Below, in pieces: positions 17,782-26,304 of a stretch of DNA of 64,000 nucleotides. This DNA comes from Thermoanaerobacteraceae bacterium (lineage in GTDB: Bacteria > Bacillota > JADQBR01). The notes beneath the pieces were generated by a model, which ran no database searches, was not told where the DNA came from, and saw nothing but the letters and a program-made list of their open reading frames with translations. The position numbers and the translations under genes are program-made. The stretch is from contig JACDOG010000009.1 of the NCBI GenBank assembly GCA_017656305.1, positions 30,523-94,522 of the forward strand. The letters run 5' to 3'. Position 1 is the first letter of the stretch, and every line of letters starts with the position of its first letter.

Positions 17782-18786
17782 ATGCTGAACTATATCCTTA
17801 GAAGATTGCTCATGATTATACCGGTTCTGATAGGTGTTTCCATATTGGCCTTTTTGCTCATTCATTTAATACCCGGTAACCCTGCCGTTGCTATGTTGGG
17901 GGAAAGGGCGACTCCTGAACAGATTGCCCGGCTGGAAGAGGAATTGGGACTTAACGACCCGCTGTACGTGCAGTACGGGCGTTTTATGGCGCGGGTGTTG
18001 CAAGGAGACTTCGGACGCTCTATTCATACTCACAGCCCGGTATTGTGGGAGATGAGCATGCGCTTCCCCGCAACAATAGAATTGACAGTTGCTGCCATGA
18101 TTATTGCCGTTGTTATAGGCATGGGTGCCGGTATTATTTCTGCGGTTAAACCATATTCCATATTTGACTATTCTTTCATGGGTAGTGCTTTGATAGGCGT
18201 ATCTATGCCCATTTTTTGGTTAGGTCTCATGTTAATTTATTTGTTTGGTGTCAAGTTGGGCTGGTTACCTCCTTCGGGAAGGTTGAGTATTGGTGTGGAA
18301 CTGGAGACAGTTACCAATATTTACGTCCTGGATGCTATAATTACGGGTAATTGGGTGGCTTTAAAAGATGCCTTAAGACACTTGTTCATGCCGGCCCTTG
18401 CTTTGGGGACTATTCCCATGGCAATGATTGCCCGTATGACGCGTTCAAGTATGCTGGAGGTCATGCGTCAGGACTTTGTGCGTACTGCCCGGGCCAAGGG
18501 TTTGCCTGAAAAAATAGTTATTTTTAAACACGCCCTGCAAAATGCCTTTCTACCGGTATTGACAGTTATTGGACTGCAGTTCGGATATCTTCTTGGTGGT
18601 GCAGTCATGACTGAATGGATTTTTGCCTGGCCCGGCATTGGCCGGTGGATGTTTTTGGCCATTAGTTCCAGGGACTTTCCCATTGTTCAGGGAGGAATTT
18701 TATTGATAGCCATGGTTTTTGTCTTCGTAAACTTGCTGGTAGATGTGCTTTACAGCTACGTTGATCCCAGGATACGCTACGACTAG
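17782..18786 (+). CDS. dppB: Peptide ABC transporter permease (DppB/OppB)
   Basis: Membrane permease of 334 residues, about six helices. N-terminus MLNYILRRLLMIIPVLIGVS is typical of DppB; the coupling loop VRTARAKGLPEKIVIFKHAL carries the RAKG motif that docks on the ATPase. GAGGTG precedes the ATG by about 7 bases. Confidence 0.94.
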   Translation: MLNYILRRLLMIIPVLIGVSILAFLLIHLIPGNPAVAMLGERATPEQIARLEEELGLNDPLYVQYGRFMARVLQGDFGRSIHTHSPVLWEMSMRFPATIELTVAAMIIAVVIGMGAGIISAVKPYSIFDYSFMGSALIGVSMPIFWLGLMLIYLFGVKLGWLPPSGRLSIGVELETVTNIYVLDAIITGNWVALKDALRHLFMPALALGTIPMAMIARMTRSSMLEVMRQDFVRTARAKGLPEKIVIFKHALQNAFLPVLTVIGLQFGYLLGGAVMTEWIFAWPGIGRWMFLAISSRDFPIVQGGILLIAMVFVFVNLLVDVLYSYVDPRIRYD

Positions 18787-18800
18787 GGAGGAAGAATAAT

Positions 18801-19700
18801 ATGAACATGCGAGCGGTGATAAAAGGAAATTCAGAACAGGTTGAGGTTACATGCCAGTCACGTAGTCTATGGTCGGACGCGTTGAGCCGCTTGCTGAGAC
18901 AAAAAGCGGCGGTACTGGGATTGATTATTGTGCTTGCGTTAATCGCATCGGCCATATTTGCCCCGTTTATTGCACCTTATGATCCGGAAAAGGGGAAACT
19001 GTCCGACAGGCTGCAGCCTCCTTCTGCCGAGCACTGGCTGGGAACCGACAGCCAGGGAAGAGATATTCTCAGCAGGATTATCTATGGTTCGCGTATTTCT
19101 ATTCAGGTAGGAGTCATTACCGTGGGTATCTCTCTTGTGATTGGTACGTTTTTGGGTGCCGTATCCGGGTATTTCGGGGGAATTCTGGATTTGCTGGTAA
19201 TGCGTTTTATTGACATCATGATGGCTTTTCCTTATATCTTGCTGGCCATAGCCATCACGGCTGTATTGGGGCCTAGCTTAATAAATGCCATGATTGCCAT
19301 TGGCATTGTCGGTATCCCCATTTATGCTCGGGTAGTTCGCGGGGCAGTGCTGTCCGTTAAGGAAAACGAGTACATTGATGCTGCCAAAGCAGTGGGCTGT
19401 ACCAACGGGCAGATTATCTGGCGGCATGTGCTGCCTAACTGTATTGCACCTATTATAGTGCAGGCCACACTGGGGATCGGCACGGCCATTCTTGATGCGG
19501 CCGGCTTAAGTTTTCTGGGGTTGGGGGCCAAACCGCCAAAGCCCGAGTGGGGTTTGATGCTCAACCAGGGGAAAGATGCGCTGCAGACCGCACCGTGGAC
19601 TGTCATGTTTCCCGGGCTGGCCATTTTGCTGGTTGTGCTCGGCTTCAACCTTCTTGGCGACGGCTTACGTGATGCACTGGATCCAAAATTGAAGGATTGA
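18801..19700 (+). CDS. dppC: Peptide ABC transporter permease (DppC/OppC)
   Basis: Second permease, 299 residues with six membrane helices. DppC hallmarks: WLGTDSQGRDILSRIIYGSR, the coupling loop EYIDAAKAVGCTNGQIIWRH and the end GDGLRDALDPK. It begins 14 bases after dppB behind GGGAGGAA and is followed by a terminator. Confidence 0.94.
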   Translation: MNMRAVIKGNSEQVEVTCQSRSLWSDALSRLLRQKAAVLGLIIVLALIASAIFAPFIAPYDPEKGKLSDRLQPPSAEHWLGTDSQGRDILSRIIYGSRISIQVGVITVGISLVIGTFLGAVSGYFGGILDLLVMRFIDIMMAFPYILLAIAITAVLGPSLINAMIAIGIVGIPIYARVVRGAVLSVKENEYIDAAKAVGCTNGQIIWRHVLPNCIAPIIVQATLGIGTAILDAAGLSFLGLGAKPPKPEWGLMLNQGKDALQTAPWTVMFPGLAILLVVLGFNLLGDGLRDALDPKLKD

Positions 19701-19707
19701 ATTATAA

Positions 19708-19740
19708 AACACGCTGTGCCGTTACCATAGCGTGTTTTTC
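19708..19740 (+). terminator. Intrinsic terminator of the peptide transporter operon
   Basis: AACACGCT (19708-19715) pairs with AGCGTGTT (19729-19736), followed by TTT. It separates the transporter from the agr-like genes. Confidence 0.75.
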
Positions 19741-19874
19741 TATTATGACAACATGGCAAAAGATAGAAAAAATAATATTTTATGCAAAAAATTCATATTT
19801 TAACAGGGATTTGTTGAAACATATCGAAATATACAATAATAGCAAATATTGGTAGAAGGAAGTGAAGCTTCACG

Positions 19875-20522
19875 TTGAGTGTAAAAGATTACTCCATCCA
19901 CAGTTTGGCTACGAGTATTGGCTCATGGGTTTCGCGGCAGGCCGGTGAAACTGAAAAATTGGCCGTTTTGGTTTATGGGACTGAAGTGCTACTTGGCGGA
20001 ATTATTAAACTGGCGGCACTTGCTATATCCAGTTTTTTACTCGGCATTCCGCATCTGGTTGCAGTGCAGGTGGTATCCGCAGGATTTATTCGTACATTAT
20101 CAGGGGGTGCTCACTGTACTGCTTATTACCGTTGCCTGCTGTCAAGCCTGTTAATTTTTCTCGGCATGGGGTATTCTTTAAAGTTAGGTTTGCCTCACTT
20201 AACCGTTCTGAGCAACCATTATATGCTGTTTTGTTTTCTGGTGAGCTTTTATTGGATTTACCGCTGGGCACCGGTTCCTCCGGATAACAAACCCTTAAGA
20301 ACCGACAGAGATAGGCTTGTTCGTAAAGCATGGACTATTATTGCTGTTTTAATTATTATGGCCGCTTTGATTATGGTGGGAACTGCTAAATGGTGGGTAT
20401 GGGCCATAACTTTTAGCATATTATGGCAGTGTTTCACTCTGACTCCTTTCGGTCAAAAGTTTTTTTACAGATTGGATAAGATGCTGGTGTTTTTTGAGGG
20501 AAAGGAGGTGACATGGTCATGA
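19875..20522 (+). CDS. agrB: Accessory gene regulator protease AgrB
   Basis: Membrane cysteine endopeptidase that cuts the C-terminal tail from the AgrD precursor and closes the (thio)lactone ring. 215 residues, five or six membrane helices. The catalytic pair is visible in SGGAHCTAYYRC: His80 and Cys87, the spacing (+7) of the S. aureus His77/Cys84 pair. TTG 19875 was taken as start; AGGAAGTG lies about 9 bases before it and a 12-base palindrome GTGAAGCTTCAC (19862-19873) partly covers that site. The stop overlaps agrD as ATGA, so the two are translationally coupled. Confidence 0.9.
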   Translation: MSVKDYSIHSLATSIGSWVSRQAGETEKLAVLVYGTEVLLGGIIKLAALAISSFLLGIPHLVAVQVVSAGFIRTLSGGAHCTAYYRCLLSSLLIFLGMGYSLKLGLPHLTVLSNHYMLFCFLVSFYWIYRWAPVPPDNKPLRTDRDRLVRKAWTIIAVLIIMAALIMVGTAKWWVWAITFSILWQCFTLTPFGQKFFYRLDKMLVFFEGKEVTWS

Positions 20523-20656
20523 GACAAAAAATTATGAGTTTTGTAGGCAAAAGTTTAGCCGGTGTACTGGCAGCAGTAGCACTTTTAGAGGTAGGAACCA
20601 CTAGTATGTTTTTTTACCATCAACCCGACATTCCTGAAGAACTGAAAAGGAAATAA
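20519..20656 (+). CDS. agrD: AgrD-type cyclic lactone autoinducer peptide precursor (Ser in place of Cys)
   Basis: 45-residue peptide starting at ATG 20519, which overlaps the agrB stop; AAAGGAGGTG lies 7 bases upstream. Layout fits AgrD: an amphipathic N-terminal leader (MRQKIMSFVGKSLAGVLAAV), a short signal region, then an acidic recognition tail QPDIPEELKRK, close to the clostridial QPEVPEELK consensus. The predicted ring is Ser29-Met-Phe-Phe-Tyr33, with AgrB cutting before His34. In most relatives the first ring residue is Cys (thiolactone); here it is Ser, which would give a lactone as in the S. intermedius peptide. Very high confidence as a gene; the mature form is inferred. Confidence 0.92.
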   Translation: MRQKIMSFVGKSLAGVLAAVALLEVGTTSMFFYHQPDIPEELKRK

Positions 20657-20707
20657 GTATTATTTGTAGAATAATACGTAGGAGACATGTGGATAGGAGC
20701 TGCGGGC

Positions 20708-22069
20708 ATGGATAAAATAGCACTCTTACCATTTTTACTGCAATCTTTTCCGGAAAATTTCATAATCTTGTTTTTTGGGTTTGTTATGATTGATGCGGCT
20801 CCCAGATTCAAGCCTCTGATAGTAGTTGCAGCATGTGGGGCCGTATTTTCTTATATTGTCCGCGCGCTGGCCATACCCTTTGGCGTGCATTCCCTGGTTC
20901 AACTTGTTTTTTTAATTGCTGCTGTATATTTTGTTTTCCAAGAATCGGTGCTAAATTCGGTTATTGTGGTATTGTTTGGCGGTATTGCCATGGGGCTGGC
21001 TGAAACTTTGATCGACCCGTTAATAATTCGTGCTTCAGGTATTACTTTTGAGCAGGTAATGTCCGATCCATGGCTGCGAGTATTTGTGCCCCTCCCGCAT
21101 ATGGTGCTATTAGGTATTGCAGCATGGTTGAGCATGAACAAAAACTGGGCATTATTGCCTGTAGGAAGAAAACCTCGAAAAAGTCCCCAGCAGTGGCAGA
21201 GAAAAGATATTACATATTTAATTTTAATTAGTTTGTTACAGGCTTTTCTTTTTATCGCTTTGAATCTGACTTTATACAATTATTATACTGGTATTTTTTC
21301 TACCACGGATTTACAGTCCTTATTGTATATTGGTGTTATTTTGTTATTGACGGCTGTGGGTACTACGCTGGTTGTTACTTATTACATGTTGAAAACTGCA
21401 CGGAAAGAAAGCCAACTGGAAGCGGAACAGCGTCATATCCAGGGATTGCATGAACTGTATCTTGCGGTGCGGTCACAACGGCACGACTTTTTAAATCATG
21501 TGATGTCCCTGTACGGGTTGATTAAGACGGAAAATTATGCTACAGCCAAGCAATACATGGAAAGCCTTTATGAGGATATAAAACAAAGCCAGGAAATAAT
21601 AAATCTGGGTATTCCCGTATTAAGCGGCATGCTGCAAACCAAAAAAGATATTGCGTCCAAACGCGGTGTGGATTTAAAGTTGACTGTTGACCGTGATTTT
21701 GCGGATATACATCTTGCCCCTGTGGAATTAAACGGCATTGTGGGAAATCTTGTGGACAATGCGCTGGATGCTATTGAGGAGTACAAGCCCCGTGAACCGC
21801 TGATACATGTGGAGTTACTTAAGGGGAGGACTTGTTTTAAAATTATAGTTTCCAACACAGGCCCGGTTTTAAAACCTGAATTGAAAAACAAGATTTTTGC
21901 CGCGGGTTTTTCTACCAAGGACAATAAGCGTCACTCGGGAATCGGTTTGGCTTCCGTTCAAAGTATAGTAAGGAAGCATGATGGGAAAATAGAAATTGAA
22001 GACCCTGAAGATTTTGAGGGCGTCCGTTTCCGAGTGCTGATACCCTTTGTATCTCGAGATGAAGGGTAG
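20708..22069 (+). CDS. AgrC-like GHKL sensor histidine kinase
   Basis: 453-residue membrane kinase, probably the receptor for the adjacent peptide. About six or seven hydrophobic segments fill residues 5-230. Then a dimerisation/phosphoacceptor region of the SpoOB/AgrC type has SQRHDFLNHV, with His259 as likely phosphoacceptor, followed by a GHKL ATPase: N box GIVGNLVDNALDAI and G box HSGIGLASVQSIV. The start is ATG 20708, 8 bases after AGGAG; an ATG at 20687 lies only 3 bases from its own GGAG. No LytTR-type response regulator (AgrA) follows; a strong terminator does. Confidence 0.88.
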   Translation: MDKIALLPFLLQSFPENFIILFFGFVMIDAAPRFKPLIVVAACGAVFSYIVRALAIPFGVHSLVQLVFLIAAVYFVFQESVLNSVIVVLFGGIAMGLAETLIDPLIIRASGITFEQVMSDPWLRVFVPLPHMVLLGIAAWLSMNKNWALLPVGRKPRKSPQQWQRKDITYLILISLLQAFLFIALNLTLYNYYTGIFSTTDLQSLLYIGVILLLTAVGTTLVVTYYMLKTARKESQLEAEQRHIQGLHELYLAVRSQRHDFLNHVMSLYGLIKTENYATAKQYMESLYEDIKQSQEIINLGIPVLSGMLQTKKDIASKRGVDLKLTVDRDFADIHLAPVELNGIVGNLVDNALDAIEEYKPREPLIHVELLKGRTCFKIIVSNTGPVLKPELKNKIFAAGFSTKDNKRHSGIGLASVQSIVRKHDGKIEIEDPEDFEGVRFRVLIPFVSRDEG

Positions 22070-22078
22070 AGCTATGCA

Positions 22079-22108
22079 CGCTATAGTGGCGGCACTATAG
22101 CGTTTTTT
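22079..22108 (+). terminator. Intrinsic terminator of the agr-like operon
   Basis: Perfect 10-base stem CGCTATAGTG / CACTATAGCG with loop GCGG, followed by TTTTTT. Confidence 0.92.
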
Positions 22109-22193
22109 GTTAAATACTTTACTGCTGTTTGCTTAGGCAGGGTTTAGATAACAATCAAGCGAAAGTAGTTTGGGAATGGAGATTGGATTGATT

Positions 22194-23090
22194 ATGGTAA
22201 AGAAGGCCAAACTGATATATAATCCTGTGTCAGGAAAGGGAAGTTTTGTTCAACAATTGGACAAGGTGATAGCGACTTTTCAGGAAAGCGGCTGGTATTT
22301 GTCTTTATACCGCACGTCGCCGGGTGTCCCTGTAGAACGTTTTCTGGCCGATAACGAGGGTTATGATGCTGTCCTGGCTGCCGGCGGGGATGGTACCATT
22401 CACCAGGTGGTTAATGCCATGGCCACATACAAAGTACATTTACCCCTGGGAATCTTTCCGGTGGGCACGGTAAATGATTTTGCAACATATCTTGGCATTC
22501 CCGGCGATACTGATGCCTGTGCGAGGGTTGTTTTGCAGGAAAATGTGGTGCAGCTGGACATAGGACAGGTCAATGACAGCTATTTTCTCAACGTAGTCAG
22601 CGGCGGCCTGCTGACGGATGTGCCGCATACCACCCCGTTAAAATTAAAAAACCTGCTGGGAAGGCTGGCGTATTATGCCAAGGGTTTGGAAGCATTACCC
22701 AAATTCAAACCGCTGGCACTAAAAATAGAGACAACGGAAAAAACCTGGGAAGCGGAGTATCTTTTATTTTTGGTTTTGAACAGTTCCGCTGCGGGCAGTT
22801 TCCGTCATCTTGCTCCTGCTGCAGCGGTTACTGACGGTTTGCTGGATGTGCTGCTCATTAAAAATTGTTCTCTTTCTGAACTGGTGGCGTTATTTTTTAA
22901 ATTGTTGAAAGGTCGCCATGTGGAGGACCCCAATGTTATTTACTTTCAAACCAGGGCATTATGCATATCCGGCAGTGAAAAAATAATCAGCGATCTTGAC
23001 GGGGAGCAGGGCCCTGCACTGCCGCTGGAAATCAGGTCGCGGCCGCATGCCATCCAGGTTTTTGTGCCGAAAGGAGTGAAAATAAAATGA
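22194..23090 (+). CDS. Diacylglycerol/lipid kinase family protein (DagK/YegS-type)
   Basis: 298-residue kinase of the diacylglycerol kinase catalytic family, which phosphorylates diacylglycerol or related lipids and returns them to phospholipid synthesis. The nucleotide-binding loop is AAGGDGTIHQVVNAM, preceded by IYNPVSGKG at the N-terminus and followed by GIFPVGTVNDFATYLGIP. The start was set at ATG 22194 (MVKKAKLIYNP) with GGAG 12 bases upstream; ATG 22176 and TTG 22170 in frame are weaker. It overlaps the next gene as ATGA. Confidence 0.85.
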   Translation: MVKKAKLIYNPVSGKGSFVQQLDKVIATFQESGWYLSLYRTSPGVPVERFLADNEGYDAVLAAGGDGTIHQVVNAMATYKVHLPLGIFPVGTVNDFATYLGIPGDTDACARVVLQENVVQLDIGQVNDSYFLNVVSGGLLTDVPHTTPLKLKNLLGRLAYYAKGLEALPKFKPLALKIETTEKTWEAEYLLFLVLNSSAAGSFRHLAPAAAVTDGLLDVLLIKNCSLSELVALFFKLLKGRHVEDPNVIYFQTRALCISGSEKIISDLDGEQGPALPLEIRSRPHAIQVFVPKGVKIK

Positions 23091-23494
23091 CTGCTGTGGA
23101 GTTGCGCGTACGTTACCAGGAGACGGACCAAATGGGTGTGGTGTATCACAGTAATTACCTGGTGTGGTGTGAAATAGGGCGGACGGAACTGCTGCGGAAG
23201 ATGGGAATAAGCTACAGGGAAATTGAGGCTATGGATATTTATCTTCCCGTTACCGAGGTCAACTGCCGGTATAAAAGCCCGGCAAGATATGATGATGTGG
23301 TCGTTGTGGAAACGCGAATCAGCAACGTGACTGGTGTGCGGCTTGACTTTACCTATCAAATTGTCAGAAAAGAGGATAATGTTTTGCTGGCCGAAGCTGC
23401 CACACACCATGCCTTTGTGGATGGTAGCGGCCGTCCGGTTAACATCAAGAAGAAGGCGCCTCGCTTGTGGGAGATTATACAAAAACCGGTATAG
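23087..23494 (+). CDS. Acyl-CoA thioesterase, YbgC/FadM hot-dog family
   Basis: 135-residue single hot-dog-fold thioesterase. The active-site motif RYQETDQMGVVYHSNYLVW has the catalytic Asp (residue 14) and the GxVxxxxY pattern of the 4HBT family. Translationally coupled to the lipid kinase (4-base overlap), hinting at a shared role in lipid metabolism. Substrate unknown. Confidence 0.9.
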   Translation: MTAVELRVRYQETDQMGVVYHSNYLVWCEIGRTELLRKMGISYREIEAMDIYLPVTEVNCRYKSPARYDDVVVVETRISNVTGVRLDFTYQIVRKEDNVLLAEAATHHAFVDGSGRPVNIKKKAPRLWEIIQKPV

Positions 23495-23570
23495 CAGCTT
23501 GCTGCTACTGCCTGATTGTAGGAATTTAACCTCCCGCTGGCGAATAGGTCTTAGAGGTGTCGAGAGAAAA

Positions 23571-24155
23571 ATGAGAAAAATCCTTTTCGTGGTTATGTTT
23601 ACGATGGTATTATTAGTAAGCGGTTGTGTGCCGCAAAATGAGCGAATTACGGCCTACCGCGTACCGCATCTGCCCAGGCCCATAGCACGGGAACGTGCTA
23701 TTATCACTCCGGCGGGTCAGGGGGTTGAAGGGTTAGTTATTTCCCAAATTACCTCACAATTAAACATCAGAAACCGTTTTTGGCGCAAGGTTAGAGGAAA
23801 AGATTTAAGCGACCGGTATGATTGTGTGATTATTGTTTTGGGAATATCTCATGGCAATATGAAGCGGCTCAAGACAGACTTGACACAGGAGCAGCAGCGG
23901 TTGGTTGAGCTTGCCAGAAGTGCCAAGGAGAGAGGGATGGCAGTAGTGCTTGTCAGTATGGGGAAACTGTACCGACATGCCGGGACGGATGCCATTTCCG
24001 AAGCTGTTGCTCCGCATACGGATTACGTTATAGTAGTTGGTGACGGCAACTATGATGGCTTTTTCGAACGCTTGACCGCAAAGGCCAATGTTCCCCTGAC
24101 TATTGTTAGCGATATAGAAAAGATTAAAACCCCTTTGAATTCTGTGTTCCGGTAG
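23571..24155 (+). CDS. Putative lipoprotein of unknown function
   Basis: 194-residue protein with a short signal peptide (MRKILFVVMFTMVLL) and lipobox LVSGC, Cys about residue 20. The mature part resembles an alpha/beta fold: alternating strands such as DCVIIVLGIS and GMAVVLVSMG, and THTDYVIVV-like segments near the end. I do not recognise the family. AGAGGTG lies about 11 bases before ATG 23571. It is 10 bases upstream of a sensor kinase, so it may be a sensory partner of that two-component system; this is inferred from position only. Confidence 0.7.
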   Translation: MRKILFVVMFTMVLLVSGCVPQNERITAYRVPHLPRPIARERAIITPAGQGVEGLVISQITSQLNIRNRFWRKVRGKDLSDRYDCVIIVLGISHGNMKRLKTDLTQEQQRLVELARSAKERGMAVVLVSMGKLYRHAGTDAISEAVAPHTDYVIVVGDGNYDGFFERLTAKANVPLTIVSDIEKIKTPLNSVFR

Positions 24156-24165
24156 AGGTGTATTC

Positions 24166-25506
24166 ATGAACGGTTTGTTAGCCGACAGGGATAAGTTTTG
24201 GCAGGGTTTGTTGATAGCAGTGTCGGCATTGGTGGTACAGCGATTATTGGAAAAATTATACTGGCAGGTACTTGTTAAAATTGAAGAAAGTATTTTAAAT
24301 AAGGACAGCGGCAGTTTGATACTTGCTGCGGGAGTACTGGTAGGGTTGGATTCCCTGCGTGCCCTGCCTGTCTTTTTGGGTGCCTTTCGGGCAGCAGAAG
24401 CATTGAAGAAGAAAAATGGTGTTTTGGCGTTGCTGGTAGCGGGGATGATTATCATTGCCATTTTTACCGTCCTGTACATTTCTCAACCCGGTCAGTGGGA
24501 CTGGGGTGTGCCGCTGGTGGTATTTTTATCTGCTGTGGCACTGCTGTTAATTTGGGGTAGGGGAATTCTGAGATTTTGGCATAAGCTTATAATCCTGTCC
24601 CAGTTATTGATGGGTATTTACTGGCTATCGGTGGCACCGCTTCTGACTCATTTTGGTTTTGGCCGCGGGGAGTTGCCGGCCAGTATTAAACTGGCAGCCG
24701 ATTACCTGGATGCCCATGGCACGTTAAACTTTTTCAGTTTTGCCTTTTTTTTGCCTTTTGTTATCATTGCTGTGATTACTACTGGACTTATTGACAATTA
24801 CTCTAAAATAATTCAGCATATCAATGCGGCCAAAGAACAGGAAAAGCAAATTCGGCGGGTGCGCATCGCGGCGGCACAGGCGCGAATACTGGAAGAACTG
24901 CATGCTCTGGTGCATGACCTGAAGACGCCGTTAACCACTATCCAGGGATTGAGTTCGTTACTGGAAATGACCAGTAGCAACGCCAAGCAGCGAGAATATG
25001 CCGGTAAAATAAGTCAATCGGTAGAAAACATGAATGATATGATTTCGGAGATGCTGTATGAGGAAGTACGTAAACCTACCAGTGTTCATGCGTTGATAAA
25101 CTACGTGCGTGCCCAGATTATCCTGGAAAACATGAACCAGAAGTTCTACTTTTACATTGAAGAAAATTTGCCTGACATTGAAGTGAACAAGATACGTTTG
25201 GCCAGGGCTTTGGTTAACGTGATTGAAAATGCCATTCGGGCCACTGAGAGCATGTCGGGCGGTGAAATAATAGTGTCCGTCAAAAAACAGGACGGCGGGG
25301 TGAAATTTACCGTAGAGGATAACGGTAAGGGCATCAGCCAACAAGACCTAGCGCGCATATGGGAACCGGGATTTAGTTCCAGCAAGTCGTCGGGCTTGGG
25401 TTTGACTTTTGTGCGTAAGGTGGTGGAGGACCATGGCGGGCATATTTACATTGATAGCAGGCTTGGAAAGGGGACCCGGGTAACTATAGTGATTCCCAGA
25501 GGGTAG
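24166..25506 (+). CDS. Membrane sensor histidine kinase (HisKA/HATPase)
   Basis: 446 residues. The first 210 hold about six hydrophobic segments (e.g. VLALLVAGMIIIAIFTVLYI) with no recognisable extracellular sensor domain. A HisKA dimerisation domain follows with ELHALVHDLKTPLTTIQGL, His250 the phosphoacceptor. The ATPase has N box RALVNVIENAIRATES, G1 VEDNGKGIS and G2 SGLGLTFVRKVV. It precedes its response regulator by 8 bases and follows a lipoprotein gene by 10 bases, suggesting a three-gene sensory operon. The signal is unknown. Confidence 0.9.
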   Translation: MNGLLADRDKFWQGLLIAVSALVVQRLLEKLYWQVLVKIEESILNKDSGSLILAAGVLVGLDSLRALPVFLGAFRAAEALKKKNGVLALLVAGMIIIAIFTVLYISQPGQWDWGVPLVVFLSAVALLLIWGRGILRFWHKLIILSQLLMGIYWLSVAPLLTHFGFGRGELPASIKLAADYLDAHGTLNFFSFAFFLPFVIIAVITTGLIDNYSKIIQHINAAKEQEKQIRRVRIAAAQARILEELHALVHDLKTPLTTIQGLSSLLEMTSSNAKQREYAGKISQSVENMNDMISEMLYEEVRKPTSVHALINYVRAQIILENMNQKFYFYIEENLPDIEVNKIRLARALVNVIENAIRATESMSGGEIIVSVKKQDGGVKFTVEDNGKGISQQDLARIWEPGFSSSKSSGLGLTFVRKVVEDHGGHIYIDSRLGKGTRVTIVIPRG

Positions 25507-25514
25507 GTGACAAA

Positions 25515-26132
25515 ATGACCACGATTTTAATCATTGATGATGATGCGGATATCCGGTATACATTGAGGGAAATCTGCGAGTTGTCAGGCTGGCAAACGGT
25601 TGAAGCGGCTACCGGCAGGCAGGGGGTGGCGAAATTTGAACAGGTGCGTCCCGACTTGGTGCTGGTCGACTACCACATGCCGGAAATGGATGGAATATTG
25701 ACGGTAAAGGAACTGCGCAGGCGTTCACGACAGGTGCCGATCATAGTGTTAACCGTAGATGAAAGACAGGAAATTGCCGATGCTTTTTTAAATGCCGGTG
25801 CCAGTGACTTTGCCTTAAAACCCGTTAAGGCACCGGATTTAATCAGCCGCCTGAAGGTCCACCTGCGGTTGGCTAAGGTATATGCTGATAATGAGGGAGA
25901 AGTCTATACCGTCAAAGGTATTAACAGGGCTACTTTAAAGCTGGTTACAGATTACCTGAAAACTTGTTCCACTGCAGTCACCATTGGTGAGATTTCCCAA
26001 AATATTTCGCTTGCCTACCCGACCGTTCACCGCTATCTCATGTACTTGTTGGATCAGGGTGAAGTTGAAGTTGAGGTGGACTACGGTAAGGTGGGACGTC
26101 CCAAGAACAAGTATGTCTTAAGAGAAAAGTAA
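25515..26132 (+). CDS. Response regulator with CheY-like receiver and C-terminal helix-turn-helix
   Basis: 205 residues. Receiver: acidic pocket in LIIDDDADIRYTLRE, phosphoacceptor Asp52 in VLVDYHMPEMDG, conserved Lys in FALKPVKAP. The C-terminal 75 residues form a winged-helix-like domain (AVTIGEISQNISLAYPTVHR, then LMYLLDQGEVEVEVDYGKVGRPKNKY in pieces), recalling the CitB/DcuR type rather than the LytTR type. Cognate of the kinase 8 bases upstream. Target genes unknown. Confidence 0.88.
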   Translation: MTTILIIDDDADIRYTLREICELSGWQTVEAATGRQGVAKFEQVRPDLVLVDYHMPEMDGILTVKELRRRSRQVPIIVLTVDERQEIADAFLNAGASDFALKPVKAPDLISRLKVHLRLAKVYADNEGEVYTVKGINRATLKLVTDYLKTCSTAVTIGEISQNISLAYPTVHRYLMYLLDQGEVEVEVDYGKVGRPKNKYVLREK

Positions 26133-26139
26133 CAGGTAT

Positions 26140-26169
26140 AACATTCCCCTGTAGCGGGGAATGTTTTTT
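26140..26169 (+). terminator. Intrinsic terminator of the two-component operon
   Basis: ACATTCCCC pairs with GGGGAATGT (loop TGTAGC), followed by TTTTTG. A second, weaker hairpin TGGCC/GGCCA with TTTTT lies at 26223-26245. Confidence 0.88.
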
Positions 26170-26304
26170 GCATGTCCTGTTGCAGGAAAGTTTTACGGTT
26201 GTTTAGAATTATAAATGTTTGATGGCCTGTCACGGGCCAATTTTTCTGTAATACTTGTAGCACGGGTATCTTTACGGGAATTATACATTTAAGGAGGATA
26301 AATT

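Noticed and set aside
25515..26132. Response regulator as the missing AgrA
   Set aside because: The output domain is not LytTR and its own kinase lies 8 bases upstream, after a terminator that ends the agr genes.
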